Notes under the pieces: generated by a model | What the model was told of the DNA's origin: nothing | The model's input: the letters and a program-made list of their open reading frames with translations, nothing else | Databases searched by the model: none | Made by a program: the position numbers and the translations under genes | From: JAEZDP01 sp964430855 | GTDB lineage: Bacteria; Acidobacteriota; Vicinamibacteria; Vicinamibacterales; Vicinamibacteraceae | Direction of reading: 5' to 3' | DNA length: 9,344 nt | Assembly (NCBI GenBank): GCA_964430855.1 | Contig: CAYSHC010000128.1 | Span: 1 to 9,344, forward strand | Shown here: piece by piece, positions 5,959-9,344 of the stretch | Layout: each line of letters begins with the position of its first letter | How positions within the stretch are numbered: the stretch's first letter is position 1

Positions 5959-5994
5959 AAGGGCCGCCCTGGACACCGTGCCAGGGCGGCCCTT
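5959..5994 (+). terminator. Strong intrinsic terminator after the PEP-CTERM gene
   Basis: A perfect 14-bp stem (5959-5972 with 5981-5994; core GGGCCGCCCTGG / CCAGGGCGGCCC) has an 8-nt loop and runs into TTTCTCTGTC. It begins 24 nt past the stop codon. The AA/TT at the stem base means it may also stop the convergent minus-strand transcript that ends at 6071, but the T-rich side is on the plus strand. Confidence 0.88.
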
Positions 5995-6070
5995 TCTCTG
6001 TCTCCATAACCACCGGCGCGCCGTCAGCCGCCGCTGCCCGCAGCACCCTGGCGGCGCCCGCGCCGGCGGC

Positions 6071-6685
6071 TTACCTGAGCAGGTTCTCGGTCGCGCGCAG
6101 CAGGATGTCGAGCGCCGGCCCCTCGAATCGCTCCCCGTCCCCCCGGTAGGCCGCATCCTGCACGAAGACCAGCGTCATCGGCTTGCGCCCGCCAAGCAGC
6201 AGCCGCGGCGCCGTCTTCACGTGGAAGAAGAACGGGTTGGCGACCGTGACGTCCTCGTACAGGAGCGTATACGCCTCGACGCCCTGCGTCGCACGTTCCA
6301 GCACGTGCACGTGAATCGGCTCGCCGCCCCCGGGCCGCGGGTGCGACTCGACGCGCACCGACGCGTACTCGGCGCCCGACGTGAGCGCGAGCTCGGGGTG
6401 GTGATACACGCGCTTCATGTCCAGCGTCCGCGCGACCACCAGCTCGACCGTCGACGCCCCATGCAGGTAGCGCCGGCCGGCCCAGGCCGTCGCGTCGAAC
6501 GACCGGCGGATGCTGCGGTCGCGACGGGCCGTGTCGGTGGCGACGTACGCGCCGACGCTTTTCGGCAGGGCCGCCTCGAGGTCAGGCCCGCTGTCCTCGT
6601 GGCTGCCGAAGTAGCTGTTGACGACGGTCGGGACCAGCGCGCACAGCAGCAGCCCCAGGGTGGCGGGAGCGTAGCGTGGAGACAT
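6071..6685 (-). CDS. epsI: EpsI-type exosortase-associated protein
   Basis: This 204-residue protein follows the exosortase gene with a one-base overlap (TGATG at 6687-6683), which implies translational coupling. It has one N-terminal hydrophobic segment (about residues 8-24) and then a soluble domain expected outside the inner membrane. Family-like features are the early PKSVGAY block (41-47), a KRVYHHPELALTSG block (91-104), a VHVLERATQ strand (126-134) and a FVQDAAYRG tail strand (174-182). EpsI-type domains are found as separate partners of, or fused to, exosortases in PEP-CTERM systems and are thought to support the sorting or export reaction. In the members I recall, the HxPE block contains a cysteine; here that position is Ala or Leu. 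The family assignment rests mainly on position, size and these blocks. Confidence 0.78.
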   Translation of the reverse strand: MSPRYAPATLGLLLCALVPTVVNSYFGSHEDSGPDLEAALPKSVGAYVATDTARRDRSIRRSFDATAWAGRRYLHGASTVELVVARTLDMKRVYHHPELALTSGAEYASVRVESHPRPGGGEPIHVHVLERATQGVEAYTLLYEDVTVANPFFFHVKTAPRLLLGGRKPMTLVFVQDAAYRGDGERFEGPALDILLRATENLLR

Positions 6686-7602
6686 CACGTGGCGGCCGTC
6701 GGCGCCTTCGGCGCGGCCGGCGGGCTGCTGCCGATCCAGAAGATGAGCGGCAGCGCGAGCAGGAAGGTGAAGATGCCCGAGATCTCGTGCAGCGACGTCG
6801 CCAGCACGTCGGTGCCCTGCCAGCGCACGAGCAGCGTGAGCAGCGTCACCCTGAGGACGTTGGCGCCGATCGCGATGGGCGCCGCCAGCAGCAGCACGGC
6901 TACCTTCCGCCAGGCGACGGGCGTGGTGTACGCCGTGAGGCACGCGACGGCGCCGGCGGCATAGAGCGTCGAGAAGCCGCTGCACGCGTCGGCCACCACG
7001 AGCCGCGCGTTGGCCACGTCGAGGATGAGGCCGTCCCTGAAGAGCGGCACGCCGAGCAGCGGCACGAGGTGCTCCACGCCCGAGGCCGTCAGGTGCCGCA
7101 GGGCCAGGTGGATCCGCTCGGTGACGGCGAGCGGGATCGGCAGCATGAACGTGAGGAAGACGAGCGGGAACAGGATGGCCCGCGTCCGCTCCGTCCCCAG
7201 GAACAGCAGCGACAGGCCGGGCAGCAGGACAACGATCGACACCGCGGAGAGCAGCTGCGTGTACATCGCCAGGTCGACGACATGCAGCAGCAGCGCCGGC
7301 ACGACCAGCGCGAAGCCCCACGGGTTCCCCACGGGCGGCGGCCCGTCGAATCGCCGCAGCTCGTCGCGGACGAAGTACGCCACGACGAACGGGATCAGCA
7401 TCCCGTGCGCGTTGTGCCAGACGCTCAGCGTCCAGCGCTCCCACAGCCAGAGAACCGTGGGCAGGTAGACCCCGACGAGCACGACGCCCAGCAGGCCCCA
7501 CCACACGCGGGCGTCGACGGCAGCCAGCCCGGAGGCTGGCCGCAGCGCGGCATCTCCTCCATGTGGAGCGCCGGACGGCGGCGTGGGGAGGCTGACGCTC
7601 AT
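6685..7602 (-). CDS. xrt: Exosortase (PEP-CTERM sorting transpeptidase/protease)
   Basis: The 305-residue multi-pass inner-membrane protein carries the three exosortase active-site residues in order: Cys207 in VADACSGFSTLYA, Arg251 in GANVLRVTLL and His272 in ATSLHEISGIF. It has about eight hydrophobic segments between residues 33 and 291 and a Pro/Ala-rich tail that is probably cytoplasmic. The family recognises the PEP motif and hydrophobic helix of exported proteins and cleaves them at the membrane; the protein at 5140-5934 is an obvious candidate substrate. The EpsI domain, fused to the C-terminus in some subtypes, is a separate downstream gene here, so the exact subtype is left open. The ATG at 7602 lies 10 nt after the stop of the TPR gene and has no strong ribosome site. 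A start inside the poorly conserved first 30 residues cannot be excluded. Confidence 0.92.
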   Translation of the reverse strand: MSVSLPTPPSGAPHGGDAALRPASGLAAVDARVWWGLLGVVLVGVYLPTVLWLWERWTLSVWHNAHGMLIPFVVAYFVRDELRRFDGPPPVGNPWGFALVVPALLLHVVDLAMYTQLLSAVSIVVLLPGLSLLFLGTERTRAILFPLVFLTFMLPIPLAVTERIHLALRHLTASGVEHLVPLLGVPLFRDGLILDVANARLVVADACSGFSTLYAAGAVACLTAYTTPVAWRKVAVLLLAAPIAIGANVLRVTLLTLLVRWQGTDVLATSLHEISGIFTFLLALPLIFWIGSSPPAAPKAPTAAT

Positions 7603-7612
7603 CGCCTGGGGC

Positions 7613-9344
7613 TCAGGACGGGAGCTCTTCGAGGGCCTTGCGCGCGGCGTCGAGCTCGGGGAACGGCTGGCCGGCGTTGACCGCCTTCTGGAGCGCCCCG
7701 CGCGCGCCGTTCGTGTCGCCGACCTTGCTCAGCGCGAGCCCCAGCCGGTAGTTGTACGACGGGTTCTGCGGGTCCTTCGCGAGCGCCGCCTTGAAGGCCT
7801 CGACGGCCTGCGGATACTGCTCCTTCTTGTAGTAGACCCACCCGAGCGTGTCGGTGATCTCTGCCTGCTCGGGCAGCCGCCGCTGCGCGCGCTGGGCGAG
7901 CTGGAGGGCGATGTCGAGGTTGCCCTTCCCTTCCGCGTACATCCACGCCAGGTTGTTGGCCGCCACCGGTGCGGTCTCGTCGATGTCGAGCACGCGCTCG
8001 TAGCTCCGGATCGCATCGTCGTCGCGGCCGAGGGCCTGAAGGAGCATCCCGACCATCGTGTGCGCGGCGACCGAGCGCGGCTGCTGCTCGGCCACCCGCT
8101 CGAACTCGGCGAGCGCCTCCGGCAGCTTGCGCTGGACGAGGAACAGCTGCCCGAGGAAACCGAACGCCTGGACGTTCGTCGGGTCGGCCTGCACGGCCCG
8201 GCGGAGGAGCTCCTCCGCCTTGGGCACATTGCGCATCGCCGCGTGCGCGCGCGCCGCCTCGACGAGCAGCTTCGAGTTGTCGGGGTCGGCCTTGACCAGC
8301 GGCTCGACACGCGCCAGCGCCGCCTCCGGCTTCCGCTCGGCGATGTCGAGCGCCACCATGCCGCGCACCGCGTCGATGTCGTCGGGCGCGAGCGCGAGGG
8401 CCCGGTTGTAGGCGGCCCTGGCCGCCGCGTAGTTGCGCTGGAGGATCCGCAGCGTCCCGATCTGCGTGTGCACGATCGGCGCGCGCGGGTACTGCGCCTC
8501 GAGCTTCTCGAGCATCCCCTCGGCCGCACGAAGGTTGCCCTGGCCCATGTAGGAGCGCGCGAGGACGACCTGGGCCAGCGGGTTGTCGGGCGCGTTGCGC
8601 ACCGCGTCCTCGGCCGCAATCTGCGACTGCGCGGGCTGCCCTGACGCCAGATAGAGGTTGGCGAGCTGGATGTGCGCCGCGGCGGCGCGCGGGTTCAGCC
8701 GGACGACCTCCCGGAACGCCCCGATGGCCGCGTCGTACTGCTGCCGCGACGCGAGGAGCATGCCGTACTCGAACTGGGCCGGGATGCTGTCGGGAGCCTT
8801 GCCCACCGCCGTCTCGAGCACCGAGAGCGCCTCCACCGTCTTGCCCTCGGAGCGCAGCATGCGCGCCCGGGCCACCAGCGCCTCGACGTTGCCGGGATCT
8901 CTCGTGAGCACCTTCTCGAGCAGCCCGTAGGCTTCGGCCGGCTTCTTCTCGTAGAAGGCGATGGCCGCCAGCCTGTTGGTGGCGGGCGCGAACCCCTCGC
9001 CCGTCGCCGCGGCGGCCGTCAGCACCTGCCGCGCTTCGTCGATGCGCCCGAGGCGCATGTAGAACTCGCCAAGCGCGATCTTCGAGCTCACGGCCGCGTC
9101 GTCGGCGGCCAGCGTCTTGAGGTACGGCTCGGCCTTCTCCGGGGAGTCGCCGGAGAGATGGAACGTCGCGAGCGCGCGATTGGCGAGCCTGTTGGTGGGC
9201 TCGAGCTCGAGCGCCTTCTCGAAGACGGCCTGCGCTTCCTCGCGGCGGCCCGTGCCCCACAGGAAGTTGGCGAGGCCGAGCTGCGCCGGCACCGACGTCG
9301 GCTCGACCTCGACGGCCCGCCGGAACGACTTCTCGGCCTCCTCG
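7613..9344 (-). CDS. TPR-repeat protein of the PEP-CTERM system (PrsT-like), N-terminus outside the window
   Basis: The open frame enters from the right edge and ends at a TGA at 7615-7613. The visible 576 residues consist almost wholly of 34-residue tetratricopeptide repeats, roughly sixteen of them. Typical pieces are AEPYLKTLAADDAAV, ALSVLETAVGKAPDS, ALAEFERVAEQQPRS and AVEAFKAALAKDPQNPS. Toward the end NNLAWMYAEGKGNLDIAL and TDTLGWVYYKKEQYPQAV match the usual closing repeats of PrsT-type proteins. In PEP-CTERM loci these are large TPR lipoproteins thought to act in the envelope alongside the exosortase. The lipoprotein signal cannot be checked because the start is missing. It lies 10 nt upstream of the exosortase gene in one operon, which is the main reason to prefer PrsT over a generic TPR protein. 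Confidence 0.82.
   Translation of the reverse strand, partial: EEAEKSFRRAVEVEPTSVPAQLGLANFLWGTGRREEAQAVFEKALELEPTNRLANRALATFHLSGDSPEKAEPYLKTLAADDAAVSSKIALGEFYMRLGRIDEARQVLTAAAATGEGFAPATNRLAAIAFYEKKPAEAYGLLEKVLTRDPGNVEALVARARMLRSEGKTVEALSVLETAVGKAPDSIPAQFEYGMLLASRQQYDAAIGAFREVVRLNPRAAAAHIQLANLYLASGQPAQSQIAAEDAVRNAPDNPLAQVVLARSYMGQGNLRAAEGMLEKLEAQYPRAPIVHTQIGTLRILQRNYAAARAAYNRALALAPDDIDAVRGMVALDIAERKPEAALARVEPLVKADPDNSKLLVEAARAHAAMRNVPKAEELLRRAVQADPTNVQAFGFLGQLFLVQRKLPEALAEFERVAEQQPRSVAAHTMVGMLLQALGRDDDAIRSYERVLDIDETAPVAANNLAWMYAEGKGNLDIALQLAQRAQRRLPEQAEITDTLGWVYYKKEQYPQAVEAFKAALAKDPQNPSYNYRLGLALSKVGDTNGARGALQKAVNAGQPFPELDAARKALEELPS

Noticed and set aside
1..9344. CRISPR arrays, tRNA or rRNA genes, insertion sequences, attachment sites
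   Set aside because: I saw no repeat-spacer pattern, cloverleaf, rRNA signature, transposase or terminal inverted repeats on either strand.

Overview
The window is GC-rich DNA from a Gram-negative bacterium. It carries a PEP-CTERM/exosortase protein-sorting locus together with genes that look like small-molecule and surface-polymer chemistry. Very high GC coding, long antisense open frames, TTG starts and this gene mix would fit an Acidobacteriota-type soil bacterium (for example a Vicinamibacteria relative) or a proteobacterium. The taxonomic guess is weak; the presence of an outer-membrane sorting system is well supported.

Left part (1-4348, all minus strand, read right to left): a compact gene run begins with a GNAT-fold acyltransferase resembling N-acyl amino acid synthases (4348-3494). 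After 39 nt comes a flavoenzyme of the vanillyl-alcohol oxidase / 4-cresol dehydrogenase family (3454-1847). After a 95-nt gap with two perfect hairpins comes a 61-residue membrane miniprotein with a YMDPGSG motif (1751-1566), then, 7 nt later, a two-part class I methyltransferase (1558-86). The start of a further gene runs off the left edge (83-1).

Middle (4349-5139): a 791-bp gene-free control region of visibly lower GC separates divergent genes. It contains two convincing sigma-54 (RpoN) promoter matches pointing in opposite directions. One (5014-5028, plus) faces the PEP-CTERM gene and one (4632-4617, minus) faces the acyltransferase run. Several dyads lie between them, including a GGTTGG-N6-CCAACC site about 100 bp upstream of the predicted plus-strand start.

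Right part (5140-9344): a secreted PEP-CTERM protein with a THxN-type motif (5140-5934, plus) ends at a strong hairpin terminator. Convergent to it is a minus-strand operon encoding a TPR-repeat protein of the PrsT kind (N-terminus outside the window), an exosortase with an intact Cys/Arg/His triad, and an EpsI-type exosortase partner. The last two overlap by one base.

Working model (inference): an RpoN-dependent activator of the PrsR type switches on both an exported, exosortase-processed surface protein and a small biosynthetic run. In that run an acyl-amino acid (perhaps N-acyl-tyrosine) would be made by the acyltransferase and oxidised at a para-hydroxyphenyl side chain by the flavoenzyme. 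The sorting machinery is encoded alongside.
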